The notes below the pieces were generated by a model. The model had not been told where the DNA came from. It ran no database searches and saw only the letters and a program-made list of their open reading frames with translations. DNA of 37,288 nt from a virus: positions 1 to 37,288 of the IMG/VR virus record IMGVR_UViG_3300009618_000018, one strand, 5' to 3'. Made by a program: the position numbers and the translations under genes. Below are positions 1-6,281 of this stretch, in pieces. Position 1 is the stretch's first letter, and the number at the start of each line of letters is the position of its first letter.

Positions 1-225
1 CGGGCCGACGAGCAAGCGATAGGAAGGGAAAAGCTGTGGATGACGCGAGCGGCGCCAGGCCTTGATCGCGTCGAGATCGAAATTGCCGGTGGTCTCGTCG
101 GGCGCCGGGAAGCCGCGGCCGAGCAGGGCAGGGAGCTTCTGCTCGAACTCCGCCAGCGAGGCGCAGCCCATATGGTAGGCGGCCATGATCGGCGGCACGT
201 CGCCGGCCTCGCGCCTATGCCGCAT
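1..225 (-). CDS. Excisionase-like winged-HTH protein (3' end cut by window)
   Basis: The 75 visible codons start at ATG 225, overlapping the stop of the ASCH gene by 11 bases; GTG 231 is an alternative start. The protein has a short helical N-terminus, then an LLxRGFPAPDETTGNFD segment followed by AIKAWRRSRHP. This is the pattern of small MerR/AlpA/Xis-like winged-HTH proteins, in which the loop and following helix contact DNA. In temperate phages such a gene often sits next to the integrase, so an integrase could lie just left of the window; that is inference. The frame stays open to the window edge and the C-terminus is unknown. Confidence 0.72.
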   Translation of the reverse strand, partial: MRHRREAGDVPPIMAAYHMGCASLAEFEQKLPALLGRGFPAPDETTGNFDLDAIKAWRRSRHPQLFPSYRLLVGP

Positions 226-769
226 CGCCACGGGCAGCCTCCCCGGGTATCGAATAGGGCCAGGTCCAGAAGCCCTGCGCGCCGCGCGCCGGAATCGGCG
301 TGTCGAACGCGCGCACGTCGGAAAGCGGCCAGGCAAAATTGAAGGCGCCGCGATCGCTGTCAGCGACATTGGCACCGAAAATGATGCCGGCATTGCGCGG
401 CCGGCCGATGATCGCGGTGCCGAGGCCGGCGGAAAGCGGAAGCAGGCGGCATTTATAGGCGTCGCGTACTCGCTCGAGCAGCTGCCGTGCCTTGTCGACC
501 ACGAGGCCGGTCATATTGTCGTCGCCGCCGAGCCGTCGCAACAGATCCTCGACCTCGATCAGTTTCACCGGCCGCGCGCCGGCGTGGATGACAACGCGCA
601 CACCGACCAGTTCGGGCTCGCGGATGCGAAAATCCCAGCCGCGGAACTCGTAGGGCTTGGCGCCGACAATGATCAGTGATGCCCATGGCTGCCAAATTGT
701 GAGCGCCTTCATGCGCCGAACAAACTTCGCTGCCGCAATCTCGGCGTCGGTGAGCGGCCGCGCGGTCAT
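215..769 (-). CDS. ASCH-domain protein
   Basis: 184 residues from ATG 769, whose first bases overlap the stop of the gene upstream. An internal ATG at 712 begins directly at the conserved block and is an alternative start (165 aa). The segment KALTIWQPWASLIIVGAKPY is the hallmark N-terminal strand-helix of ASCH domains, a PUA-like fold thought to bind RNA or modified nucleotides. Later, AIIGRPRNAGIIFG and FNFAWPLSDVRAFD continue the barrel as in phage ASCH proteins. It probably acts in the cytoplasm on nucleic acid during early infection. The substrate cannot be told from sequence. Confidence 0.85.
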   Translation of the reverse strand: MTARPLTDAEIAAAKFVRRMKALTIWQPWASLIIVGAKPYEFRGWDFRIREPELVGVRVVIHAGARPVKLIEVEDLLRRLGGDDNMTGLVVDKARQLLERVRDAYKCRLLPLSAGLGTAIIGRPRNAGIIFGANVADSDRGAFNFAWPLSDVRAFDTPIPARGAQGFWTWPYSIPGEAARGDAA

Positions 770-948
770 GGCTTGACCTTGGCGATGGTGGCATCAGCAT
801 CGTTAGCGATTTCCTCCGCAAGATCGGGCGAGGCATTGCCATACTGATAGCTTCGCGATGCGTGGGAGGCAGCCCGGAGCGATTTAATAATCGCCGCCAT
901 CGGATGCTCCGGACATTGTGCGATGTGTGCTTTCAAAGCGTCCGCCAT
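766..948 (-). CDS. Small hypothetical phage protein, 60 aa
   Basis: ATG 948 to a TGA that shares bases with the ATG of the ASCH gene (ATGA), so translation is probably coupled. A TAGGG element about 10 bases upstream overlaps the stop of the preceding frame and can serve as ribosome-binding site. The product is mostly helical, with a His/Cys-containing N-terminus (HIAQCPEHP) and an acidic second half. I do not recognise a family. The evidence for a real gene is its place in the overlapping chain and ordinary composition. Confidence 0.6.
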   Translation of the reverse strand: MADALKAHIAQCPEHPMAAIIKSLRAASHASRSYQYGNASPDLAEEIANDADATIAKVKP

Positions 949-962
949 TTAGACACACAGCC

Positions 963-1160
963 CTACCGTTTGTGGTTAGCCTGTCGCATCCTGATTACGT
1001 CCTCAATGCACGCCTGTCTTGTTGGCTCCCAATCGCCCCCGCAACGTGGCTTGCGGCCTTCTACGCGGCGGCGTTCGTCCTCTTTGTCACTCTCTGGCGG
1101 AAAGGCCCAAGAGAAACGACGTGTGGCTTCTTGTTCGACCGTCTCGACTTCCGTCAACAT
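963..1160 (-). CDS. Possible small charged protein, 65 aa
   Basis: Frame from ATG 1160 to TAG 963, lying between two better-supported leftward genes. The product is rich in Glu, Arg and Lys, has no hydrophobic segment, and matches no family I know. There is no clear Shine-Dalgarno sequence, but the ATG directly follows the stop of a 22-codon frame, so coupling is possible. Rightward frames across the same bases look like shadows. Without it a hole of about 280 bases would remain in an otherwise gapless operon, which is the main reason to keep it. Confidence 0.4.
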   Translation of the reverse strand: MLTEVETVEQEATRRFSWAFPPESDKEDERRRVEGRKPRCGGDWEPTRQACIEDVIRMRQANHKR

Positions 1161-1229
1161 CTAGTGGGTCTCAGCGTTTGTGTGTGACAACGGGGCGAGT
1201 GTGGCCGCAATTTTGTGGCGAAGGGTCAT
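1161..1229 (-). CDS. Possible 22-residue peptide linking two genes
   Basis: ATG 1229 overlaps the TGA of the upstream gene as ATGA. The frame runs 22 codons to a TAG that directly abuts the ATG at 1160. It may be a true micro-gene or simply a coupling device that keeps ribosomes moving from one gene to the next. The peptide is short and basic with no recognisable motif. Chance occurrence cannot be excluded. Confidence 0.25.
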   Translation of the reverse strand: MTLRHKIAATLAPLSHTNAETH

Positions 1230-1474
1230 GCCGCCTCGCTTCCCGGCTCGGCGGCCGTCTTCGTCCTTTTGGCTACCACAAAGGCGCGGACGTCCGTCTC
1301 ATTCGCCTGCAGCCATCGCAGCGACGTCAACACCGCCTGCATGCGCGCCATGTGATAGTCGGCAACCGACTGGCGCATGGCGCCGCTGCGGACCTGGCCC
1401 GGATAGACGCGCCGGCGCAGCTCGAGCTCGCGGTCGACTTCCTCGATCTGCTGGGCGAGGGAGAAGGTCTTCAT
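1226..1474 (-). CDS. Small helical phage protein, 82 aa
   Basis: ATG 1474 overlaps the TGA of the upstream gene (ATGA). The product starts with a helix (LAQQIEEVDRELELRRRVYP) and continues with MRQSVADYHMARMQAVLTSL. I recognise this layout, E-x2-LRRRVYP-x2-V-x-SG-x-M followed by an amphipathic helix, from many short proteins in alphaproteobacterial and other prophages. Their function is unknown. The C-terminal tail is probably disordered. Confidence 0.75.
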   Translation of the reverse strand: MKTFSLAQQIEEVDRELELRRRVYPGQVRSGAMRQSVADYHMARMQAVLTSLRWLQANETDVRAFVVAKRTKTAAEPGSEAA

Positions 1475-2322
1475 GGCGATAGTCTCTCGTTGGCGATCAG
1501 CTGCACGAAGGCAAATTTCTCCACCTTACGCAGATCGATGCGGTCGAGATTGTCGAGCACGAAGCGGCGCAGATCCGCGGGCTTGATGATCCAGCGCGAA
1601 CCGCCCTGTTGCGGCAAACGTCTGTCGGCGCGGCGCCTGGCCTTGACTTCGCCCTTGGCAACCATCGTGCCGAAGTTCTTGCTATCAAAGCCCACGATCT
1701 CGCTCGCCTGTCTCAGCGAGCAGCCTTCGTTGAACCGCCGCGAGATGCCGAGCCGGGTCGCCTTGACTTTGATCGCCGTCGGCGACCGGGCGAAGCCGTG
1801 CTGTCGGAAGATTTTCGCGCACTTGTCGATATCGTGCAGCGGCACCTTGCCGACGAGCCTGACCTCGGCCACAGTCCATGGCGGCTCCTTCCTGTGCGGC
1901 ATGACCAGGCCGAGCTTCGTGGCACGCTTCGTCACCCACCAGCGCGGCAGTCCACACTTGTCGGCAAACGCGTTGCATTCGCCGCGCTTCTTTCCGTCGC
2001 CATTCTGATAAAACGCGCGTAGCTCATCGTCGAAACGCGGCGGCGCGACGACCCGGCCGTTTTCGCCCTTATAGTCGGCGGCGCCGTGCGGTGTGGTCAG
2101 GCCGAGCTTGCACGCCTGCTGATAGACCCCACTTGGGGTGCGGTGAGGGCCGAGGTGAGCGAGACAGGCGTGGCTGCCGCCTTTTGGATAATATTTTTTG
2201 ATGATCTTCTTCTCGGCGTCGGTCCACCAATGGCTCGCCTGTTTGCCGATGACGCGCGGCGGCGATAACCGCGGCAGGCGCGCGCGACCGGTTTTGAAGG
2301 AGACGCGCGCGAGCCCGCTCAC
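1471..2322 (-). CDS. Multi-HTH DNA-binding phage protein
   Basis: 283 residues from GTG 2322, which overlaps the stop of the ATPase gene (GTGA). The protein is basic and contains several SANT/HTH-like units. WWTDAEKKIIKKYYPKGG opens one, WTVAEVRLVGKVPLHDIDKCAKIF a second, and CSLRQASEIVGFDSKNFGTMVAKGEV a third. Each has the Trp-acidic start and closing KxxxLG or RLG turn seen in Myb/SANT-like phage modules. A C-terminal piece (IIKPADLRRFVLDN) resembles the recognition part of AlpA-like proteins. It is probably a sequence-specific DNA binder working with the neighbouring ATPase. The target is unknown. Confidence 0.7.
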   Translation of the reverse strand: MSGLARVSFKTGRARLPRLSPPRVIGKQASHWWTDAEKKIIKKYYPKGGSHACLAHLGPHRTPSGVYQQACKLGLTTPHGAADYKGENGRVVAPPRFDDELRAFYQNGDGKKRGECNAFADKCGLPRWWVTKRATKLGLVMPHRKEPPWTVAEVRLVGKVPLHDIDKCAKIFRQHGFARSPTAIKVKATRLGISRRFNEGCSLRQASEIVGFDSKNFGTMVAKGEVKARRRADRRLPQQGGSRWIIKPADLRRFVLDNLDRIDLRKVEKFAFVQLIANERLSP

Positions 2323-3596
2323 AGCATGTCCTCCGCGATGCGCGCCGCGCGCGTGGCGCCATCGCCGGAAAATTCCACCGCGCCGTAATTGTCGAGCAGC
2401 GCCAGCGCCGCGCCGATGTCGTCAGGCTTGCGATTAAGGTGCTTGGCGAGATCGCAGATCTTCGCGCCATCGGGCGCGACCTTGCGCAGCGCGCCCCACA
2501 CGCGGCCGCAATCGGCGAACGCCTCGTCGCGGATGAAGGCGCGGATCTGGCGCAAACCGGGCGCCCGGGCATGCTGCTCGCGCAAACGCGCGTCCGCAGC
2601 GCTGGCGTCGACGAGCTCGTCGATCTCGAGGAGCTCGGCCGCCGCGCGGCGATCGTGCGCCGGCGGCGCAGCCAATGCCGGCGTCGCGCCGCGATGCTGC
2701 GTCTGCACCGGGCCGACCTTGAGCATGACCGGTGAGCGCGAAAACGCCGGGCCGACCGCGACGAAATTTCCCGGCTCGAGCAGCGGCAGCCGGTCAAAGG
2801 CGCGCCGCGCATCCCAGCCGATGGTTTCCGCGGCGCTGCGGATGTCGCGATCGAGCGTATTGAGCCCGATCATCATGTTGAGGACCTCGGCCTTCACCGA
2901 CGATGCCAGCCGCGCCAGGCGCAAAGTCGCCAGCACGCAGGCGAGCCCGCGCTTGCGGCCGCGGTTGGCGAGATCGATCAGCGCCGCGATCGAGGCCTTG
3001 CGCACCAATGGCGCTTCGCTGACGCCGCCATAGGGCGCGAATAGCTGCGCCTCGTCGACCGCGACCAGACAAGGATGCCAATGCTCGCGCGGCGCGTTGA
3101 CCAGCGCCGGGACGAAGGCGGCCATGGCCTTCATCTGGTCTTCGCGTTCGAGGTGCGAGAAATTGACCACGAGCGAAACGCGATGCTCGCGGGCGCGCGC
3201 GGCGGCGGCCTCGAGCGTGGCGGCGTCAAGGAGGTGCGCCTGCAGGTGCACCATGCCGAGCTTCTGCGCCAGATTGCCGAACTCGTCCTCCGGGTCGACC
3301 ACGATCTGTTGGATGAGACCGGCGGTCTGTTCCACCAGCCGACGAAGCAACCAGGATTTGCCGGCGCCGGAGACGCCCTGGATCAGAAAACGGCCGTCGA
3401 TCAGCTTGGCCAGGTCGATGCCGATCGGCGCTCCGTCGTCGGCGTCGCCAATGTGGATATCGCCGGGGCGCAAAGCGGGCACAAGTGCCGGAGCTGCCGC
3501 ACGCGGCGCCGGGCGCGCCGGCACTGCCGCCTGCTGTCCGAAACGGCGATTGCCCATCGCGCGGGCAAACGCGCTATCCGCCGCGGAGGCCTTCAT
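2319..3596 (-). CDS. HerA/DUF87-like ATPase with C-terminal HTH
   Basis: 425 residues from ATG 3596, overlapping the upstream stop. Walker A is GVSGAGKS at about 74-81. An IVVDPEDEFGNL segment at about 98-109 is typical of HerA/DUF87 proteins, where this strand carries a conserved acidic pair. Walker B is CLVAVDEAQLF at about 176-186. NRGRKRGLACVLATLRLARL matches the sensor/arginine region. A basic linker leads to a C-terminal helical part (KICDLAKHLNRKPDDIGAALALL) that looks like a winged helix. It probably moves along or remodels DNA in the cytoplasm. HerA partners such as NurA are not nearby, so a phage-specific role in replication, recombination or interference with rivals is inference. 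Confidence 0.85.
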   Translation of the reverse strand: MKASAADSAFARAMGNRRFGQQAAVPARPAPRAAAPALVPALRPGDIHIGDADDGAPIGIDLAKLIDGRFLIQGVSGAGKSWLLRRLVEQTAGLIQQIVVDPEDEFGNLAQKLGMVHLQAHLLDAATLEAAAARAREHRVSLVVNFSHLEREDQMKAMAAFVPALVNAPREHWHPCLVAVDEAQLFAPYGGVSEAPLVRKASIAALIDLANRGRKRGLACVLATLRLARLASSVKAEVLNMMIGLNTLDRDIRSAAETIGWDARRAFDRLPLLEPGNFVAVGPAFSRSPVMLKVGPVQTQHRGATPALAAPPAHDRRAAAELLEIDELVDASAADARLREQHARAPGLRQIRAFIRDEAFADCGRVWGALRKVAPDGAKICDLAKHLNRKPDDIGAALALLDNYGAVEFSGDGATRAARIAEDML

Positions 3597-3997
3597 GCCG
3601 TGCTCCGCGACAACAGGGGCAACGCCTTCTCAGGGCGCACCTCCTGGCGCGCGAGCATCATCAATCGGCCGCGGATGCTTTTTGGCTGGCGCCCCATCAC
3701 CTTAGCGATCTGCGAGTGCGTCTTGCCGGCGAGACTGAGCGCGAGCAGCTCTTGATCATCGATCGCCGTGAAGCGCCGCACGGGCTTGCCGCTCCGCATG
3801 TATCTGAGCGGTCCCTTGATCGTCTTGTTGATTGGCTTGGCGTTGGGAGGGTCGGCGCCCATCGCGAGACAATGCCACGCGACGGCGCCAGGCGAGCAGC
3901 ATAGTACCTTCGCGATGCGATCGTGCGACCAGCCGTGCTCGCGGCGCTCGGCCGCATACTCCTTTTCGGCGGCGGTGAGGTTGGGGCGCCTGGTCAT
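3593..3997 (-). CDS. Tandem HTH regulator, 134 aa
   Basis: ATG 3997, overlapping the upstream stop and followed by an ATGA overlap with the ATPase gene. Two helix-turn-helix units are visible. One is at about 10-50 (EKEYAAERREHGWSHDRIAKVL, then SPGAVAWHCLAMG). The other is at about 78-110 (FTAIDDQELLALSLAGKTHSQI, then MGRQPKSIRGRLMML). Both have the resolvase/GcrA-like arrangement in which the last helix recognises DNA. Tight coupling suggests co-production with the ATPase and the multi-HTH protein. It could be an early transcription regulator or a loader, and the sequence does not decide between these. Confidence 0.72.
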   Translation of the reverse strand: MTRRPNLTAAEKEYAAERREHGWSHDRIAKVLCCSPGAVAWHCLAMGADPPNAKPINKTIKGPLRYMRSGKPVRRFTAIDDQELLALSLAGKTHSQIAKVMGRQPKSIRGRLMMLARQEVRPEKALPLLSRSTA

Positions 3998-4263
3998 GCC
4001 GCGCTCCGTTGCGCGGCCTTGGTGGCGACGAGCTGCTCGGTGGCGACGATGACGTCGGTGACGGTGGTCCAGATGTCGGCGGCGCCGAGGTCGAAGTGGA
4101 TGCCGTAATCGCGCTCGAGGCGATCGGCGATCTCGTAGAGCCCGTGCCAGCCGATATCATGGTCGCCGAGCCGCAGCGCGGTTTCCGGCCGCACGAACTC
4201 GGGCGGCGCGTCAATCGCTTCGGCGATGATGGTGCGAACTCGGGCTTCGATGGAATGAGCCAT
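3994..4263 (-). CDS. Acyl-carrier-protein-like protein lacking the attachment serine
   Basis: 89 residues. ATG 4263 is chosen over the longer frame because AGGA precedes it by 6 bases. The fold pattern follows acyl carrier proteins closely: SIEARVRTIIAEAI as helix 1, LRLGDHDIGWHGL at the usual DSL site, then YEIADRLERDYGIHF and TTVTDVI as helices 2 and 3. In standard ACPs a Ser in LGADSL carries phosphopantetheine. Here residue 36 in LGDHDI is Asp, so the prosthetic group cannot be attached in the usual way. It may be a structural or binding partner, for example to host ACP-using enzymes. That role is inference. Confidence 0.78.
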   Translation of the reverse strand: MAHSIEARVRTIIAEAIDAPPEFVRPETALRLGDHDIGWHGLYEIADRLERDYGIHFDLGAADIWTTVTDVIVATEQLVATKAAQRSAA

Positions 4264-4315
4264 GGCGTTCCTCGTGGTGTTTGCTCGGACGCGGGACGCC
4301 ACAGCACAAAAAATT

Positions 4316-4672
4316 TCAATCGACCAGGTGGCCGGGAAGATCCGGTAGCGGCAGGCTCCGACCGCGCAGCGCGTGCGTGCTGTCGGGAAAAAATTCGAGC
4401 ATGCCGGCGATCAGCGTGTAGTGGCATATGCCGCCGCCGAAACCCTTGAAGCGCGCGTTCGCCTGGTCGCCCCAGGCGACGGTGCGGTAGCCGATGAACG
4501 TCGGCGCGGCGACGTTGTCGTCCCATTTCCAGGCGGCGAAGACGTGCATCACATGGCATGCCGGACACCAATGGCCGATGCCGCCGTGCGGATAACCCTC
4601 ACGGTCGCCGACGCGGCGCAGCTTCGTCCCGATCTGACCGCCCGATGCGACGCGGGTTGCGACCGTCGCCAT
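4316..4672 (-). CDS. DUF6527-type metal-binding phage protein (copy 1)
   Basis: 118 residues from ATG 4672, which overlaps the stop of the gene upstream (TGATG). Conserved features are WCPxC, WKWDDNVAAPTF, GGICHY, and LEFFPDSTHALRG followed by LPLPD. These match a widespread small phage family, sometimes misnamed ammonia monooxygenase, whose Cys and His residues probably bind a metal. A paralogue with the same motifs lies at 15568-15900 on the other strand. An insertion (YRTVAWGDQANARFKGFGG) replaces the shorter loop of the other copy. The function of the family is not known to me. Confidence 0.8.
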   Translation of the reverse strand: MATVATRVASGGQIGTKLRRVGDREGYPHGGIGHWCPACHVMHVFAAWKWDDNVAAPTFIGYRTVAWGDQANARFKGFGGGICHYTLIAGMLEFFPDSTHALRGRSLPLPDLPGHLVD

Positions 4673-4839
4673 CACGCCGCTTCCTTCCGCTGAAAATATT
4701 GGATCACGATAAACAGACGTTCCAGCAGTGGACGCTTGGCGGCTTCGCCGGCGTCAATGTCGCGCGCCCAGGCCAACGCCAAGTCACTTTGCGACCGAAA
4801 CGACAGATAGCGCATGCGATTAAAGCCGATGGTCTTCAT
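4672..4839 (-). CDS. Small hypothetical protein, 55 aa
   Basis: ATG 4839 overlaps the upstream TGA (ATGA), which argues for this start over longer readings with an Arg-rich, shadow-like N-terminus. The product begins MKTIGFNRMRYLSFRSQSD and ends in a helix rich in Leu, Ile and Phe followed by QRKEAA. It has no recognisable motif. It is probably a soluble early protein translated together with its neighbours. Confidence 0.6.
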   Translation of the reverse strand: MKTIGFNRMRYLSFRSQSDLALAWARDIDAGEAAKRPLLERLFIVIQYFQRKEAA

Positions 4840-5153
4840 GCTGCTTCCTCTGCGTCGCCGAGATCGAGATCGCCGATGCCCATCGTGGCAAGCTCGCGCA
4901 TATCCCAACCGATGCGATCGGCGCAGGCGCTGCAGACGCCGGTCGGAAGCTGCTCAACGGAGAGCTGCCCGAGCTGCGGCCGCCAATAGCTTCCGTCGCA
5001 GTGAGGCGCGGGCCCAGCGACGTCGATGGTAAAATCGAGTAGCACCCAGGCGCAGGCATTGCCGCGCGCATCGACGCAGGCGGGGTTGTCGTCGCAGCCG
5101 CAGCCGCGGCACATGCGCAATCCGTTGGGGCGGCCGCCGAAGATGATAGTCAT
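4836..5153 (-). CDS. Cysteine-rich zinc-finger-like phage protein
   Basis: 105 residues from ATG 5153. The ATG starts 2 bases after the stop of the 36-codon membrane peptide, and longer frames upstream are Arg-rich shadows. Cysteines at about 15, 18, 20, 26 and 34 form CRGCGCDDNPAC...NACAWV. A second pair, VCSAC, lies near residue 83, giving a likely zinc site. The pattern C-x2-CG...C-x7-C-x-W is common in short phage proteins of unknown role. It may bind nucleic acid or protein. Confidence 0.7.
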   Translation of the reverse strand: MTIIFGGRPNGLRMCRGCGCDDNPACVDARGNACAWVLLDFTIDVAGPAPHCDGSYWRPQLGQLSVEQLPTGVCSACADRIGWDMRELATMGIGDLDLGDAEEAA

Positions 5154-5155
5154 CG

Positions 5156-5266
5156 CTAGTTCTCCAGCCGCATCATGAAATGTGCGAAGACGATGGCGCC
5201 GACGAAAATCAGGATGCAGACGACGATCCACACGACGTCGGCGCGGGTGATTTCCGGTCTTCTCAC
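5156..5266 (-). CDS. 36-residue single-span membrane peptide
   Basis: GTG 5266 with GGGAG 7 bases upstream, ending at TAG 5158-5156, two bases before the next ATG. After a short basic head (MRRPEITRAD) there is one hydrophobic run (VVWIVVCILIFVGAIVFAHF) and a basic tail, so an N-in/C-out orientation is not obvious. It is too short for a canonical holin. It resembles the many tiny inner-membrane proteins in phage early operons that modify host envelope processes. The good ribosome-binding site and clean spacing support it. Confidence 0.6.
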   Translation of the reverse strand: MRRPEITRADVVWIVVCILIFVGAIVFAHFMMRLEN

Positions 5267-5285
5267 GGCCGCGCTCCCAGGCTGA

Positions 5286-5367
5286 TGGAGCGGGGAGGCG
5301 GACTTGCACTGCCGACCTCCGCGGGAGGACGAAGACCCGCGGCGCTCTGCTGCTGAGCTACCCCCGC
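5286..5367 (-). tRNA. tRNA-like element with enlarged anticodon arm and encoded CCA
   Basis: Read on the minus strand, 82 nt fold as a cloverleaf. The acceptor GCGGGGG pairs with TCCCCGC (six Watson-Crick pairs and one G-T), followed by T and an encoded CCA. The D-stem is GCTC/GAGC and the T-stem is GGCAG/CCGCC with one A-C mismatch. The anticodon arm is abnormal: CCGCGGG pairs with CCCGCGG, leaving a 10-nt loop instead of 5 bp and 7 nt. The D-loop lacks the usual GG pair and the T-loop reads TGCAAGT instead of TTCRANY. It is therefore either a decaying tRNA or a tRNA mimic. No amino-acid identity can be assigned. It lies between two tiny membrane-protein genes in the same orientation. Confidence 0.5.
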
Positions 5368-5375
5368 ATGTTTGG

Positions 5376-5513
5376 TCACGGCTGTGACCCGAGCAGCGCC
5401 GCGATGGCGGTGATCATCAGGCCGGCGAACAGCAGCGTCTTAAACGCCGAGCCGTGCGCCGCCGCCGTGATGAGCACGACGTCGAACGCCACCGTGATGA
5501 GCACGCCGCCCAT
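5376..5513 (-). CDS. 45-residue membrane peptide
   Basis: ATG 5513 directly follows the TAG of the XRE regulator gene, so translation is probably coupled. Two hydrophobic stretches (GGVLITVAFDVVLITAAA and TLLFAGLMITAIAALLG) are separated by HGSAFK, suggesting a small hairpin of two membrane spans. It ends 8 bases before the tRNA-like element. It is too small for a usual class II holin, although that topology is similar. Function unknown. Confidence 0.55.
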   Translation of the reverse strand: MGGVLITVAFDVVLITAAAHGSAFKTLLFAGLMITAIAALLGSQP

Positions 5514-5930
5514 CTAAGGCGCCCTTCTGCGTGCCGCCGGCGCCAAGGCGTGCGCCGTGGTTTCAGCAACGGCGACGATCGCGGCGCGCGTCGTGCGATC
5601 GGCGATGGCGTTGAAGGCGATCGCGAGCCGAAGCCCGTCGCGCGTGCAACCGAGCAGCTGACAGGGATCGGGCGACGCGCCAAAATTGGCGGCGCGCCCG
5701 GCCGGCGTGCCGGCAAAAAACCACGCCACCGGACGATCTAGCGTCGCTGCGATGCGGGCGAGCTGCGAACAGCCGATGCGGTTGGTGCCCTTCTCGTACT
5801 TCTGCACCTGCTGGAAACTGACGCCGAGCGCGGCGCCGAGGCCGGTCTGGCTGATCTCGCGCATCAGCCGCGCTTGGTGAACGCGCAGGCCGACATCGCG
5901 ATCGACGGCACCCGGTGATCTGTTGCTCAT
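5514..5930 (-). CDS. XRE-family HTH regulator
   Basis: 138 residues from ATG 5930, overlapping the preceding gene (ATGA). A typical XRE/Cro-C1 five-helix domain occupies about residues 14-70. It includes LRVHQARLMREISQTGLGAALG, VSFQQVQKYEKGTNRI and LARIAATLDRPVAWFF, where QQVQKYEKG is the recognition helix. The remainder is Ala-rich and helical with a basic end. Related proteins are common in Rhizobiales genomes and prophages. Because it lies inside the early operon rather than beside the repressor operators, it is more likely a second-level regulator than the lysogeny repressor. Confidence 0.85.
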   Translation of the reverse strand: MSNRSPGAVDRDVGLRVHQARLMREISQTGLGAALGVSFQQVQKYEKGTNRIGCSQLARIAATLDRPVAWFFAGTPAGRAANFGASPDPCQLLGCTRDGLRLAIAFNAIADRTTRAAIVAVAETTAHALAPAARRRAP

Positions 5931-6082
5931 GATGCTACTCCCTCGTTGGACTTTGCTGAAAAACCGCGCTCGATGACCTCACGCGCCGCGGCGGCGAAGC
6001 TGATCTGCCGTGCGGTGGCGTAATGGCGCCATGACGAGGCGGCACGGCAATCCCAAAGCTCTTTAGCGGACTCACGGTTCAC
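5927..6082 (-). CDS. Small hypothetical protein, 51 aa
   Basis: GTG 6082 lies inside the end of the upstream zinc-ribbon gene (11-base overlap), and the TGA overlaps the ATG of the XRE gene. A TTG at 6115 is another possible start. The product (NRESAKELWDCRAASSWRHYATA, then a helix AAAAREVIERGF) is basic and helical. I do not recognise a family. The two-sided overlap with solid genes is the main support. Confidence 0.5.
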   Translation of the reverse strand: MNRESAKELWDCRAASSWRHYATARQISFAAAAREVIERGFSAKSNEGVAS

Positions 6083-6281
6083 GGCTCCATTTCGGCAGAA
6101 ATGCCGGCAGATCAAACGACCGCTGCAAAAATTCGGGAATGTCGAGCAAATCGTCGCCGGGTTCGAACTCGTCTGGATCGAGGATGGCTCCGCATTCCTC
6201 GCACGGTGGTTCGTTTGGCGGTTCGTCCATAAAATCGACGACGAGGCCGCAATGCGGGCAGTGGAATGTGTGCCAGATCAT
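6072..6281 (-). CDS. Zinc-ribbon protein, 69 aa
   Basis: ATG 6281 overlaps the stop of the HNH-like gene (ATGA). Two CxxC pairs, CPHC near residue 8 and CEEC near residue 27, form a zinc ribbon typical of small nucleic-acid-binding or scaffold proteins. They are followed by an acidic stretch (DPDEFEPGDDLLD) and PEFLQRSFDLPAFLP. The acidic tail could mimic DNA or bind a host protein, which is inference. Longer frames upstream are shadows of the nuclease gene. Confidence 0.68.
   Translation of the reverse strand: MIWHTFHCPHCGLVVDFMDEPPNEPPCEECGAILDPDEFEPGDDLLDIPEFLQRSFDLPAFLPKWSREP

Noticed and set aside
1019-2008. Rightward 329-codon frame
   Set aside because: Ser/Arg/Leu-rich and antisense to three leftward genes linked by start-stop overlaps.
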